From Haloprofundus salilacus (lineage in GTDB: Archaea > Halobacteriota > Halobacteria > Halobacteriales > Haloferacaceae): a stretch of DNA of 64,000 bases. The position numbers and the translations under genes are program-made. The stretch is from positions 1,240,001 through 1,304,000 of the forward strand of contig NZ_CP083723.1 of assembly GCF_020150815.1 (NCBI RefSeq), read 5' to 3'. This document shows, piece after piece, positions 1-9,335 of the stretch. The notes beneath the pieces were generated by a model, which did not search any database, was not told the DNA's origin, and worked only from the letters and a program-made list of their open reading frames with translations. Numbering within the stretch: the first letter of the stretch is position 1; each line of letters starts with the position of its first letter.

Positions 1-905
1 TCGTCCCGAAGAGTCCACTCGGCGAGATGGCCGCGGGTGACGTGCTGCCGACTATCTTCTTCGTCGTCGTGTTCGGCCTCACGCTCGCACTCCTGCAGGA
101 GACGGCCGAAGAGGAGTCCGTTCGGCGAGGTGTCGAGACGTTCTTCGACCTCGCTGAAGCGGGCGCGGAGGCGATGTTCAAACTCGTCTGGGGCGTGATG
201 GAGTACGGTGTTATCGGCGTGTTCGCGCTGATGGCGGCCGTCTTCGGCGAAGCAGGCGTCGACGCCATCGTCCTGTTCGCGATGCTCATCGCGACGGTGG
301 CGCTGGCCTGCGCGATTCACATCGCCGTCGTCCACCTCGGTCTCTTCGTCGGACTGCTCGCCGGCCAGTCGCCGGTGGCCTTCCTCGTCGGGGTGAAAGA
401 CGTGCTCGTCACGGCGCTCAGTATCCGTTCGAGCAGCGGGACGCTCCCCGTGTCGATGACCGACGCGTAGGACAACCTCCGCATCGACGAGGGAATCTAC
501 GGCTTCTCGCTCCCGCTCGGCGCGACCATCAACATGGACGGGACGGCGATGTACCAGGGCGTCGTCGCCATCTTCGCGGCGAACCTCGCGGGCGTGACGC
601 TCTCGATCAGCCAGCAACTCACGGTCGTCGTCATCGCCGTCCTCGCGAGCATCGGCGCCGCGGGCGTGCCCGGTACCGGCCTCATCATGCTGACGCTCGT
701 CCTCACCCAACTCGGCCTCCCGCTGGAGATCGTCGGCTTCGTCGCGGGCGTCGACCCGTTTCTCGACCGTATGCGGACGATGACGAACGTCTTCGGCGAC
801 CTCTCGGTCGCGACGGTCGTCGGCAAGTGGAACGACGCCGTCGACTTCACCGCCGGCGTCTGGTCGGATACGACCGCTCGCTCGGCCGTTTTCGGCGACG
901 ACTGA
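1..905 (+). pseudogene. Na+/H+:dicarboxylate symporter (DAACS type), 5' cut by window edge, in-frame TAG
   Basis: Membrane carrier of the glutamate/dicarboxylate symporter family, which imports C4-dicarboxylates or glutamate with Na+ or H+. The frame is open from base 3; the second half has the family signatures SSSGTLPVSM and, after residue 170 or so, GATINMDGTAMYQG, which line the substrate and cation sites. A TAG at 468-470 interrupts the frame between these two motifs. The same frame continues without any shift (DNLRIDEGIYGFSLPLG) to the stop at 903-905, so one substitution (for example GAG or AAG to TAG) explains it. Both hairpin motifs are needed for transport, so the protein ending at 467 would be inactive. 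The N-terminal part lies before the window. It could also be a sequencing error. Confidence 0.85.
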
Positions 906-1002
906 GGGGACAGCCGGTCTCGTTTCTCTCCAGACGAGTGCGGACGACTGCGCGAACTGCCGGACACCCAAACGCTACGTTCGTCGGGCGGAATCTCCGA
1001 GT

Positions 1003-2340
1003 ATGACCGACGTAGCCGACCGCAAACGCCGGGCCGTCGAGGCCATCGACGCCCGCGCCGACGACATCGTCGACTTCGCGAAAAACGTCGAAGCCGAACC
1101 GGAACTCGGGTTCAAAGAGACCGAGACGACTCGCAAGGTCGTCGCCGAACTCGAAGGGATGGGACTCGACGTCGAGGAGAACATCGCCGTCACCGGCGCG
1201 AAAGCCCGATTGGGAGCTAGCGACGCGAGCGAGTTCGTGGTCGTGGTTCTCGGCGAACTCGACGCGCTCGTCAACCCTGCACATCCGAAGGCGAACCCCC
1301 AAACGGGCGCGTGTCACGCCTGCGGCCACCACGCCCAACTCGCGAACTTGGTCGGTGCTGCCTACGGTCTCACCGCGGCGGGCGTCACCGAGGACCTCGA
1401 CGGCGCTATCGACTTCATCGCCGTGCCCGCCGAGGAGTATCTCGACCTAGGCTACCGCCGAAAACTGGTCGAGAGCGGCGAAGTGGAGTTCCTCGGCGGC
1501 AAACAGGAACTCATCCGACGCGGGCACCTCGACGACGCGGACTGCGCGATGATGATTCACGCCGGGAGCGACACGCCCGAGCGCGTCGTCACGAGCGATT
1601 TCTCCTCGAACGGCTTCGTCGGCAAGTTCGTCACCTACGAGGGCAAGGAGTCGCACGCGGGGGCTGCCCCCGAGGAGGGCGTCAACGCGCTCAACGCGGC
1701 GATGCTCGGGATGAACGCCGTCCACGCTAACCGCGAGACGTTTGCCGACGACGACCACGTCCGCGTCCACCCCATTGTCACCAACGGCGGCGACGGTGTC
1801 AACGTCGTCCCGAGCGACGTGCAGATGGAGTCGTACGTCCGCGCGAGCACCGTCGAGGCCGTCGAGGACGCCAACGAGAAGACGAACCGCGCACTCGAAT
1901 CGGGTGCGATGGCCGTCGGCGCGAACGTCGAAATCGAGGATTACCCGGGCTACATGCCGCTTCGCACCGACGAGACTATGGTCTCGACGTACGACGCGAA
2001 CGTCTCGGAACTGCTGGGCGAGGAGACACTCACGCCGGGGAAACCGCACCTCACCGGGTCGACCGACATGGGCGACGTGACACAGATCATCCCCGGAATC
2101 CACCCCTACGTCGGCGGCTTCTCGGGGGCCGTCCACGCCCGCGACTTCGAAGTCGTGGACGAGGAGATGGCGTACGTGATTCCCGCGAAACTGACGGCGA
2201 TGCTTGTCGTCGACCTTCTGGCCGCCCCCGAAAAGCAGGCCGCGATTCGTGCGGCGAAGGCGGAGAAGCGCTCGAAAGCGGAGTATCTGGAGACGGTTCG
2301 GGCAATGCGAGAGACGATCGTCGGCGAGTACAAAGGCTAA
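1003..2340 (+). CDS. M20-family amidohydrolase (aminobenzoyl-glutamate hydrolase-like)
   Basis: 445-aa soluble metallo-amidohydrolase of peptidase family M20 (subfamily D type). Such enzymes release an acyl or amino acid group from amides, for example p-aminobenzoyl-glutamate. The metal-binding run CGHHAQLAN is at about residue 105, followed by the PAEE motif (VPAEEYLDL) that carries the catalytic Glu. The dimerisation domain is around 200-310 and the last metal ligand region (HLTGSTDMGDV) near 350. ATG at 1003 is the first in-frame start and gives the family's length. It ends 4 bases before the convergent regulator at 2345. The exact substrate cannot be read from the sequence. Confidence 0.85.
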   Translation: MTDVADRKRRAVEAIDARADDIVDFAKNVEAEPELGFKETETTRKVVAELEGMGLDVEENIAVTGAKARLGASDASEFVVVVLGELDALVNPAHPKANPQTGACHACGHHAQLANLVGAAYGLTAAGVTEDLDGAIDFIAVPAEEYLDLGYRRKLVESGEVEFLGGKQELIRRGHLDDADCAMMIHAGSDTPERVVTSDFSSNGFVGKFVTYEGKESHAGAAPEEGVNALNAAMLGMNAVHANRETFADDDHVRVHPIVTNGGDGVNVVPSDVQMESYVRASTVEAVEDANEKTNRALESGAMAVGANVEIEDYPGYMPLRTDETMVSTYDANVSELLGEETLTPGKPHLTGSTDMGDVTQIIPGIHPYVGGFSGAVHARDFEVVDEEMAYVIPAKLTAMLVVDLLAAPEKQAAIRAAKAEKRSKAEYLETVRAMRETIVGEYKG

Positions 2341-2344
2341 AGAC

Positions 2345-3139
2345 TCACTCGGCGAGGTCGGCCGGGTCGAGCGGCCGGGCGTCGCTCCAGTATTGGTCGT
2401 GAACGTCTCGCGCCCACGACAGCACGGCGTCGTCGTCGGTGTCGACGGCCGCCTGCAGGAGCCCGTCGCCGTCGCGGAGAAAGAGATGCACCACGTCGTC
2501 GGCGACGGTGACGGCCACGGGAACGTCGTCGTCGACAATGCGGAGTTCCGCGCCGGACAAGTCGACCAACTCCCGGAGACGCTCGCAGAGCGCCGAGTCG
2601 TCGGCGATGGCGTCGATAGCGCTCGCCGAGAAGACGCCCTCGAACGACTGTTCGCCGTCGGCGACGCGCCGCTGAACCACGCTCATACTCTGCTCGTTGA
2701 AGGCGTGCGAGACGATTTTAACGTCGCTTCCGTCTCGGAGCAGGTCGAGGACGCGTTGCACCGGCGCGTTCGGTCGGGTCTGCGAGGGAACCGTGATGTT
2801 CGCGTTCCGAAGTCGTCGGAGGTCGAACGTCATCGTCTCGGTTGGCAGCCAGTTCGCCACGTCGCGCAGTCGCTGCTCGGTTTCGACGATCTCGTGGAGG
2901 TCCGAAAACCCCTCCGCGACCAATCGCCCCGTCGGCGTCGCCGCGTACTCGTGACCCGACTGCTCGACCCAGTTGCGGTCCTCGAAATCGTGGAGGATGC
3001 GGCCGAGCGTCGGCTGCGACGCGCCTGTGCGCTCTTCGAGCGCGCGCCGCGTGTGCGGTTCGTCGGCGAGCGCGTCGAGCACCTCGACGCGATTCGCCGA
3101 GAGGGCGAGAAATTCGATGTCTTCGAGCGCCGACTCCAT
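2345..3139 (-). CDS. winged-helix regulator with FilR1 (DUF1724)-like domain
   Basis: 264-aa transcription regulator. Residues about 10-75 form an ArsR/TrmB-like winged helix (LEERTGASQPTLGRILHDFEDRNWV is the recognition region). The rest resembles the FilR1/DUF1724 middle domain found in many haloarchaeal regulators and ends with the typical FLRDGDGLLQAAVDTDD strand. The ATG at 3139 is the natural start; longer readings have no HTH support. It is divergent from the EamA exporter at 3360, with 220 bases between them, and so may control that exporter and itself. The effector is unknown. Confidence 0.75.
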   Translation of the reverse strand: MESALEDIEFLALSANRVEVLDALADEPHTRRALEERTGASQPTLGRILHDFEDRNWVEQSGHEYAATPTGRLVAEGFSDLHEIVETEQRLRDVANWLPTETMTFDLRRLRNANITVPSQTRPNAPVQRVLDLLRDGSDVKIVSHAFNEQSMSVVQRRVADGEQSFEGVFSASAIDAIADDSALCERLRELVDLSGAELRIVDDDVPVAVTVADDVVHLFLRDGDGLLQAAVDTDDDAVLSWARDVHDQYWSDARPLDPADLAE

Positions 3140-3249
3140 GGGCGGTCTTTGCCGGCGTTACACAAGTGGTTTTCGCACCGTGAATATCTTTCAATACGTG
3201 AAAAAGCGATGAACGTCGGCGTTCTTTCTTGCCTTGAAATATTTACTGA

Positions 3250-3262
3250 ATATATGTTTAAA
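3250..3262 (+). promoter_or_regulatory. AT-rich TATA-like element upstream of the EamA exporter
   Basis: The stretch around 3235-3262 (ATATATGTTTAAACC at its end) is the most AT-rich part of the 220-bp divergent region. Its distance to the GTG at 3360 would leave a leader of about 70-80 bases, so the assignment to that gene is uncertain. The rest of the spacer shows no gene. Confidence 0.4.
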
Positions 3263-3359
3263 CCCTGCGCTCCTCTACACAGTTGATGAGGACTTCTTTC
3301 ACTCTACAGGCCAATCGGTCCGCGGCCGTCGCACCGTCGACGCCAGAGGTGTCGCCGTA

Positions 3360-4355
3360 GTGGTCGAAAAGCGTGCACTCGCGTTCTTCGCGCTCGCGAG
3401 CGTCTTCTTCGGCGGCGTGTTCGTCGCTGCGAAGGCTGGGCAGGCGTACTTCCCGCCGCTGCTGTTCGTCGCGCTCCGCTTCGACGTGGCGGCGGCGGTG
3501 CTGCTCGGCTACGCGGCGGTCACGACGGCCCGCGAGGACCTGCTTCCCCGGACCCGCGGCGACGTTGCGGGTATCCTCGCCACCGGCGTGCTCGCCATCG
3601 GCCTCGCGAACGGTCTCTTGTTCGTCGGCCAGCAGTACGTCTCCAGCGCCGTCGGTTCCATCATCTTCAGCCTCTCGCCCATCTTCACGCCGCTTCTCGC
3701 GGCGTTTCTGCTCTCCGACGAGCGACTCTCCCGCCGCGGCACCGTCGGCGTGCTCGTCGGCCTCCTCGGCGTGGCGTTCGTCGTCGGCGTCAACCCCGAG
3801 AACCTACTCGGCGGCGGAGTCGTCGGCAAGGCCATCATCCTCGGCAGTGCGGCGAGCGCGGCGCTCGGCAGCGTGCTCATCCACCGCGCCGACGGCACCT
3901 TGTCGAGCACCGTCCGGACTGCGTGGGCGCTCCCGGTGAGCGCGCTCATGGTCCACGGGATGAGCCTCGGCGCGGGCGAGTCGCTCTCGGCGGTGTCGTG
4001 GACGCCCGCCGCCTTCGCCGCGCTCGTCTACGTCAGCGTGTTCGCTGGTGCGGTGGCCTACATCGCCTACTTCGGTCTGCTGGACCAGGTAGGCGCGATT
4101 CGGGCGAGCCTCGTCTTCTACGTTAGCCCCGTCGTCGCGACGCTCGGGGGGTGGGCGTTGCTCGGCGAATCGATTTCGCTCTCCACCGTCGCTGGCTTCG
4201 GCGTCATCTTCGCCGGATTCGCGATTCTCGGCTCCGAGGACAGCGAGGGTTGGTTGCCGGAGTTCGTGGCCCGGCTCCCGACGGGCGGGTCGTCGAAAGT
4301 CTTGACTGACGGCGGTCGCGACACCGAGTGTCGGACAGGTTGCGACGCGGACTGA
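3360..4355 (+). CDS. EamA/DMT-superfamily transporter
   Basis: 331-aa inner-membrane protein with about ten hydrophobic segments and two EamA repeats (first about residues 8-145, second about 155-290). The family exports metabolites or amino acids (RhtA/YdcZ type); the substrate cannot be predicted. The repeat-end signatures SLSPIFTPLLAAFLLSDE and FYVSPVVATLGGWALLGES are clear. I chose the GTG at 3360 because it begins just before the first membrane segment; the frame is open back to a TTG at 3234, but that stretch is not protein-like. The C-terminal 25 residues are hydrophilic. Confidence 0.85.
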   Translation: MVEKRALAFFALASVFFGGVFVAAKAGQAYFPPLLFVALRFDVAAAVLLGYAAVTTAREDLLPRTRGDVAGILATGVLAIGLANGLLFVGQQYVSSAVGSIIFSLSPIFTPLLAAFLLSDERLSRRGTVGVLVGLLGVAFVVGVNPENLLGGGVVGKAIILGSAASAALGSVLIHRADGTLSSTVRTAWALPVSALMVHGMSLGAGESLSAVSWTPAAFAALVYVSVFAGAVAYIAYFGLLDQVGAIRASLVFYVSPVVATLGGWALLGESISLSTVAGFGVIFAGFAILGSEDSEGWLPEFVARLPTGGSSKVLTDGGRDTECRTGCDAD

Positions 4356-4356
4356 A

Positions 4357-4818
4357 CTACTCCGGACACACCGTCACGACTCGTTTCAGCGTTCCTTCTG
4401 CTGTCACCCGGACCGAGAGCTCCCTCTCCCGACAGCGGTTCGACTCCGTGAGCGACTCGCGGTACGAGACGGTTTCTCCGCCGAGACCGACGGTGATACT
4501 GTAGCTTCCCGGCTCTCGAAGGGGAATTGTCTTTCTGTCGTCGGCTTTCACTGTGTGCGTTTGTCGGTGAACTTCCTCTCAGTAGCGTTTGACGACGACG
4601 TCCAGTTCGTGCGCCGTCGAATTCCAGTTCAGGAGAACGATGCGTCCAACGTTCGTGTCCGTTTCGGATTCCGGTGTCGTGGTCGAGGTTTCGATTTTGG
4701 GTTCTCCAAGACTCTCGTCTCTGGTCGCATCCGTCCGACCGGCGCACCCGCTCAACCCGAATGCGAGTGCGGCGGCCGTGAGTCGACCCATACGACGACG
4801 TGTCAGTGGAGGGCTCAT
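4357..4818 (-). pseudogene. small secreted lipoprotein interrupted by in-frame TGA
   Basis: A frame of 154 codons on the minus strand encodes a Tat/lipoprotein-type signal (LTRRRMGRLTAAALAFGLSGC, Arg-rich start and lipobox Cys near residue 26), then a Thr/Glu-rich spacer and a beta-rich domain. The first part ends ...HELDVVVKRY at a TGA (4579-4581). The very same frame resumes EEVHRQTHTVKADDRKTIPL and runs to 4357, so the two parts were one protein and one base change explains the stop. It is 1 base from the end of the EamA gene (convergent). The function of such haloarchaeal lipoproteins is unknown. Confidence 0.75.
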
Positions 4819-4904
4819 AGACTAATAGGACGACCGTGGGTGAGAGAATAAGCTTTCCGTGGTGCTTCTCGGCGTTTAGAGCGTTCTTCGTCTTTCTCAC
4901 CCCC

Positions 4905-6914
4905 TCACTTCGCCGCCTTCACCTTCTCCAGCGCCTCCGGGTTCTCGATGCTGCTCATGTCGCCGAGCTCTTCGCCCTCGTACACCGAGGCGATGGCGCG
5001 GCGGAGTATCTTCCCGCTCTGGGTCTTCGGGAACTCGTCGACGAACAGCACCTCGCGCGGGCGGAACGGCTTTCCGAGTTCCTCGCCGACGACGCCGCGG
5101 AGTTCCGCGCGCAGGTCGTCGATTCCTTCGACGCCATCTTCGAGGACGACGTAGGCGATGACCGCCGTCCCTTTGGTGTCGTCGGAGACGCCGACGGCGG
5201 CGGCCTGATTCACCGCGTCGTGGTCGATGAGCGCACCCTCGACTTCGGCGGGGCCGACTTTCCGCCCGGCGACGTTGAGCACGTCGTCGGCGCGGCCGTG
5301 GAGGAACCAGAAGCCGTCCTCGTCCTTCTGGGCCCAGTCGCCGTGGTTCCACATGTCGTCGAAGCGCGACCAATACTCCTGGAGGTAGCGCTCGTCGCCG
5401 TCCCAGAGGCTCTTGGTCATCGACGGACAGGAGTCGCGCGCGACGAGGTAGCCGCGCTCGTGGGTGTCGGCAATGCTCTCGCCCGTCGCGTCGACGATGT
5501 CGACGTTCATCCCGAGACCCGGACCGCCGAGGGTGCAGGGTTTCAGCGGCTGTGTCGGCATCGGCATGAGGAAGCAGCCGCAGATCTCGGTGCCGCCGGA
5601 GATGTTGATGATGGGCGCCTCGCTGCCGACGTTCTCGTAGAACCACATCCACGACTCGGGGTCCCATGGTTCGCCAGTCGATCCGAGCAGGCGCAGCGAG
5701 GAGAGGTCGTAGCCGTCGAGCCAGTCGTCACCATATTTTCGAAGCGCGCGAATCGCGGTCGGCGAGATGCCGAACACCGAGAGCTCGTGGCGGTCGATCA
5801 TCGACCAGAAGCGGTCGGGTTCGGGGTGGTCCGGCGCACCCTCGTACATGAAGACGGTGCCGCTGAAGGCGTGGTTTCCGATGAGCGTCCACGGGCCCAT
5901 CATCCAGCCGATGTCCGAAACCCAGAAGAATCGGTCCGACGGCTTGTGGTCGAAGCCGAAGTAGATCTCCTTGGCGCACTGCATCAGCACGCCCGCGTGG
6001 GTGTGGACGATGCCTTTCGGCTTGCCCGTCGTCCCCGACGAATAGAGGAGCATCGACTCCTGCTCGCTCGGCAGTTCTTTCGTCTCGTACTCGTTGTCGG
6101 CGCTCTCCACCGTTTCGTGCCACCACTCGTCGCGCTCGTCGTCCCACGGAACCCCATCGAACGAGTCCGGCGAGCCCTCGCTCCCGAGACGCTCGTAGAC
6201 GATGGTGTGCTCGACGTGTCCGGCCTGTTCGATGGCCTCGTCGGCGGCGTCCTTGAGCGTCACCTCGCTGCCGCGGCGGTAGAAGCCGTCGCCCGTAAAG
6301 AGCACCGAGCACTCGCTGTCTTCGATTCGTGTCGCCGTCGCGTCGACGCCGAACCCCGAGAAGATAGGAACTGCGATAGCGCCGACTTTGAAACAGCCGT
6401 AGAGAATCGAGATGACTTCGGGCACCATCGGCATGTAGAGTCCTACCGTGTCGCCTGTCTCGATGCCGCGTTCTTCGAGCACGTTGGCGACACGGTTCGC
6501 CTGTCGGTGAAGTTCGAGGTAGGTCACCTCGCGCACGTCGCCGGGTTCGCCTTCCCAGATGCAGGCGACTTTGTCCCGTGTCTCGGAGTCGACGGCGGCG
6601 TGTTTGTCGAGCGTGTTGTGCGCGACGTTGATGGTGCCGCCGGGGTACCATCGGGAGAACTGCGGACCGTCGGCGTCGTCGCGGACAGCGTCGTAGTCGC
6701 TGTAGAACTCGATGTCCAGATACTCGGGGAGGAGGTCCCAGAACCAGTCGACGCCCGAGGCACCTTCGCCGTCTCCCTCGCCGCACGTACGGGCGATAAG
6801 CTCCTCGTAGTCCTCTATTCCGTACTCCTGCATGAATGCGTGGACGTTGGTGGATTCGACGAATGCCTCGGTCGGTTCGTGAACCACCTCGTCGGTGTCG
6901 GGGAGCGTGTCCAT
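4905..6914 (-). CDS. AMP-forming acyl/acetyl-CoA synthetase
   Basis: 669-aa cytosolic enzyme of the ANL superfamily that activates a short-chain acid (acetate or propionate are the usual substrates) with ATP and CoA. It has an Acs-type N-terminal lid (about residues 50-110, WYPGGTINVAHN), the ATP loop YSSGTTGKPKGIVHTH, the A5-like ISGGTEI motif, and the C-terminal acyl-adenylate lysine in FPKTQSGKILRR. The ATG at 6914 is preferred over a GTG at 6923 because a TATA-like CTACTTGA lies about 30 bases before it. It is close to the usual Acs length. The substrate is not proven; haloarchaea keep several paralogues. Confidence 0.88.
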   Translation of the reverse strand: MDTLPDTDEVVHEPTEAFVESTNVHAFMQEYGIEDYEELIARTCGEGDGEGASGVDWFWDLLPEYLDIEFYSDYDAVRDDADGPQFSRWYPGGTINVAHNTLDKHAAVDSETRDKVACIWEGEPGDVREVTYLELHRQANRVANVLEERGIETGDTVGLYMPMVPEVISILYGCFKVGAIAVPIFSGFGVDATATRIEDSECSVLFTGDGFYRRGSEVTLKDAADEAIEQAGHVEHTIVYERLGSEGSPDSFDGVPWDDERDEWWHETVESADNEYETKELPSEQESMLLYSSGTTGKPKGIVHTHAGVLMQCAKEIYFGFDHKPSDRFFWVSDIGWMMGPWTLIGNHAFSGTVFMYEGAPDHPEPDRFWSMIDRHELSVFGISPTAIRALRKYGDDWLDGYDLSSLRLLGSTGEPWDPESWMWFYENVGSEAPIINISGGTEICGCFLMPMPTQPLKPCTLGGPGLGMNVDIVDATGESIADTHERGYLVARDSCPSMTKSLWDGDERYLQEYWSRFDDMWNHGDWAQKDEDGFWFLHGRADDVLNVAGRKVGPAEVEGALIDHDAVNQAAAVGVSDDTKGTAVIAYVVLEDGVEGIDDLRAELRGVVGEELGKPFRPREVLFVDEFPKTQSGKILRRAIASVYEGEELGDMSSIENPEALEKVKAAK

Positions 6915-7216
6915 CGTCCGCACCTTTTACTGCCGCCGTCAAGTAGCTTGCTCACCATCGTCTGTGAAGAACTGAGCGAGGCCGCTCTCTCGTCGGGCGC
7001 TGCGTCGGACAGTTCGAGAATCTCGCAGTCGGGACCTAGTTCCCTTCGAGCGCTCGAATCCCCGTATCAGCTATCGAATATGTAAAGTTGCAGTAGATTT
7101 TTGAACCTACTTTCGTTGCCGGTGGAGTCTCTATTCTCGCACATATACATGGATTCGAACCAATGTCACCAATCTGTTAAGTGTCTCGTCGTGGTACGTA
7201 GACACGGTGACGAAAC
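6915..7216. other. divergent intergenic region, no gene
   Basis: About 300 bases separate the divergent synthetase gene and the period-5 repeat protein. I see no convincing ORF or RNA. AT-rich pieces occur at 7070-7100 and 7165-7182 (CTGTTAAGTG, a TATA candidate about 38 bases before the ATG at 7217). Confidence 0.6.
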
Positions 7217-8653
7217 ATGTCTAACGACCCGACGAACTCCGACGACCCGACAGATCGTGAACGAAACGTCACGACGGACCGAGAGCACATTCGAACCTGG
7301 GCCGACGAACGCGAATACGTTCCTGTGTACGAGGAACGCGACGACGGAGCGATAAACTACCGATTCGTCCGAGAGAGTGAGATAGACGACACTCACGACC
7401 GACGCGAGTGGGACGAGTTCTTCGAGACGTTGGAGTCGCAGAACGTGGCGTTCGCGTACCCCGAAGAGGAGGTCGAGGGCGACGCCGAACCGTGGCAGTT
7501 CGTTACACGCTCCGACATCGCCGGGCGGGCCGCTCTCGACAACGAGGAGGTCGAAGAGGCGTTGATCGAGGGTGAGACGGTAACGACGGAGGTCACCGAG
7601 ACGAAAGTCGTCGAGCGCGAAATCGTCGAACACGACACTATCGAGAGCAACGTCGTCGACACCGAGACTATCGGCGAGACGCTCGTCGACCGCGACCTCG
7701 TCAGTCGAGAACTCGTGGAGGCGTCGTTCCTCGACGAAGCGCGGGTCGAAGCGACCATCGAGGAGGTGTGGACGAACACCTACGAGATACTCCAACGGAT
7801 GACTATCCACAGTCGTGTCGTCGACACGGAACTGGAGGAGACCGACACCGTCGAGAGCGACACGATGGAAGCGAGCGTCGACATCGGCGGCGTCGAACAG
7901 ACGCTCGTCGAAAGCGACATCATCGGGACGGAAGCCGTCGGTAGCGAGATCGTCGAGGCGGGCGTCATCGAGAGCGAGGTGATCGAGGGCGACATCATCG
8001 AGAGCGAACTGTTCCAGCGGCTCGTCGTTCAAGAGGAGGTCGAAGAGCGAAAGCGCGGCATCTACACCCTCTCGGAGACGGAGCTCCTCGAAACGGACGT
8101 CTTCGACACCGAAATCATCGAGCGCGAGATCGTCGACCGAGAGTACGAAGGCATGGAAGCCGTCGAGAGAGAGACGGCCGCGGCGCGCACGACCACTCTC
8201 TCCGAGCGTCTGGACCAGCTCGAGATGGGCGGAGGGACCGCAGCGCCGACGGAGACGGAAGGCACGGCGGCCGCCGAGGAGAACCGCTCGGAAGCGGTCG
8301 AACAGGCCGACACGACCGAGACCGAGGAGACGGAACCGTTCACCAGCGAGGCGACCGAGTCGACCGAAGGTGCGCAGGCCGGGACCGACCAGAGTACCGC
8401 CGACGAGGAGGCCCCCGAGGCGCACCTCGACGAGAGCGACCAAGGGAAAGATATCGTCGACGAGAGCGGCCGAGAAGTCGGCATCGTTGCGAAAGTCGAA
8501 GGTGACGTCATCCACGTCGACCCGTCGCCGAGTCTCACCGACCGGTTGAAAGCGGAACTCAACTGGGGCGACGTCGACGACGACACCTACACCCTCTCGG
8601 GGTCGGACGTTCGAGAGGTCACCAGTTCGCGTGTCGTCGTCCGCGACATGTGA
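7217..8653 (+). CDS. acidic protein with hydrophobic-hydrophobic-acidic pentad repeats and a PRC-like C-terminus
   Basis: 478 aa, strongly acidic, no signal or membrane segment. Residues 111-180, 230-269 and 290-319 consist of back-to-back five-residue units: two hydrophobic residues (V/I/L/T), then mostly an acidic residue, then two polar ones (VVERE, IVEHD, TIESN, VVDTE, LVDRD). About 28-32 units are visible, 14 of them in perfect phase. Residues 325-440 are an acidic Thr/Glu-rich linker. The end (about 440-478) resembles the small beta-barrel seen at the end of other haloarchaeal proteins (DESGREVGIVAKVEGDVIHVD). The pattern differs from the classic A(D/N)LxX pentapeptide repeat. I do not recognise the family. 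It is transcribed alone. Confidence 0.85.
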   Translation: MSNDPTNSDDPTDRERNVTTDREHIRTWADEREYVPVYEERDDGAINYRFVRESEIDDTHDRREWDEFFETLESQNVAFAYPEEEVEGDAEPWQFVTRSDIAGRAALDNEEVEEALIEGETVTTEVTETKVVEREIVEHDTIESNVVDTETIGETLVDRDLVSRELVEASFLDEARVEATIEEVWTNTYEILQRMTIHSRVVDTELEETDTVESDTMEASVDIGGVEQTLVESDIIGTEAVGSEIVEAGVIESEVIEGDIIESELFQRLVVQEEVEERKRGIYTLSETELLETDVFDTEIIEREIVDREYEGMEAVERETAAARTTTLSERLDQLEMGGGTAAPTETEGTAAAEENRSEAVEQADTTETEETEPFTSEATESTEGAQAGTDQSTADEEAPEAHLDESDQGKDIVDESGREVGIVAKVEGDVIHVDPSPSLTDRLKAELNWGDVDDDTYTLSGSDVREVTSSRVVVRDM

Positions 8654-8726
8654 ACTCGGACGCTGTCGTTCGCGGACGCTGAGTGCTGCGTAAATTCTTT
8701 TGCCCGCTCGGTGACTATCGGGTAAC

Positions 8727-9314
8727 ATGTACGTGCGGGACGCCAAGAACCGTGACGAGGTCTGGTTACTCGACCACATCGAGGCGATGGGACTCGACGA
8801 CGCCGCGTTCCGCTCGCGCGACTACGTCGTCGCCGTCGACGAGTCGTCGAACACTCGCGCGGGGTTCGGACGCATCCGTATCCACAAACACGACGAGGGC
8901 GACTTCTGCGAACTCACAGGTATCGGCGTGCTGGAGGCGTGGCGCGGACAGGGCGTCGGCGCGCACGTCGTCGAACGACTCGTGAAGACCGCCGGCGACG
9001 AGGTGTTCGAGCAGGTGTACTGCTTCACAGACGAACCGGGGTATCTCGTGCAGTTCGGTTTCGAACCGGTTGAGTCGGAGAACCTCCGCCCAGCGGTTCG
9101 CGAGCGACTCGAAGCCAAGCGCGATAGCGTGATGCCCGACGCGGTGGCGCTCTCGCTGCCCGTCGAGGCGTTCGAGATGTCGACAGAGGCTCGAGAGGCG
9201 TTCAAGCGAGCCGCACCAGAGTTGGACCCGGAGTCGGCGGAACCAGAGGAGAGCGCCGAGGACTTCGGTATCGACCCGGACTCGGCGACGTACAAGTACG
9301 ACACGGGGCGATGA
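8727..9314 (+). CDS. GNAT-family N-acetyltransferase
   Basis: 195-aa acetyltransferase. The acetyl-CoA binding motif A is visible as GIGVLEAWRGQGVGAHVVERL around residues 70-90, followed by the beta-bulge strand and the YLVQFGF motif B. The N-terminal 130 residues make one GNAT domain; the last 60 or so residues are an acidic tail. A TATA-like GTAAATTCTTTT lies about 30 bases before the ATG, supporting this start and a leaderless message. The substrate amine is not predictable. Confidence 0.85.
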   Translation: MYVRDAKNRDEVWLLDHIEAMGLDDAAFRSRDYVVAVDESSNTRAGFGRIRIHKHDEGDFCELTGIGVLEAWRGQGVGAHVVERLVKTAGDEVFEQVYCFTDEPGYLVQFGFEPVESENLRPAVRERLEAKRDSVMPDAVALSLPVEAFEMSTEAREAFKRAAPELDPESAEPEESAEDFGIDPDSATYKYDTGR

Positions 9315-9335
9315 CGAGCGGACCGACTCCGCCTC

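Noticed and set aside
468-470. UAG read as pyrrolysine or other recoding
   Set aside because: No pyl genes or downstream stem-loop seen, and haloarchaea normally lack pyrrolysine; a point mutation is simpler.
4836-7085. 749-codon open frame on the plus strand across the synthetase gene
   Set aside because: It is the antisense shadow of the acyl-CoA synthetase; high-GC haloarchaeal genes leave such frames open. It has no domain and poor amino acid composition.
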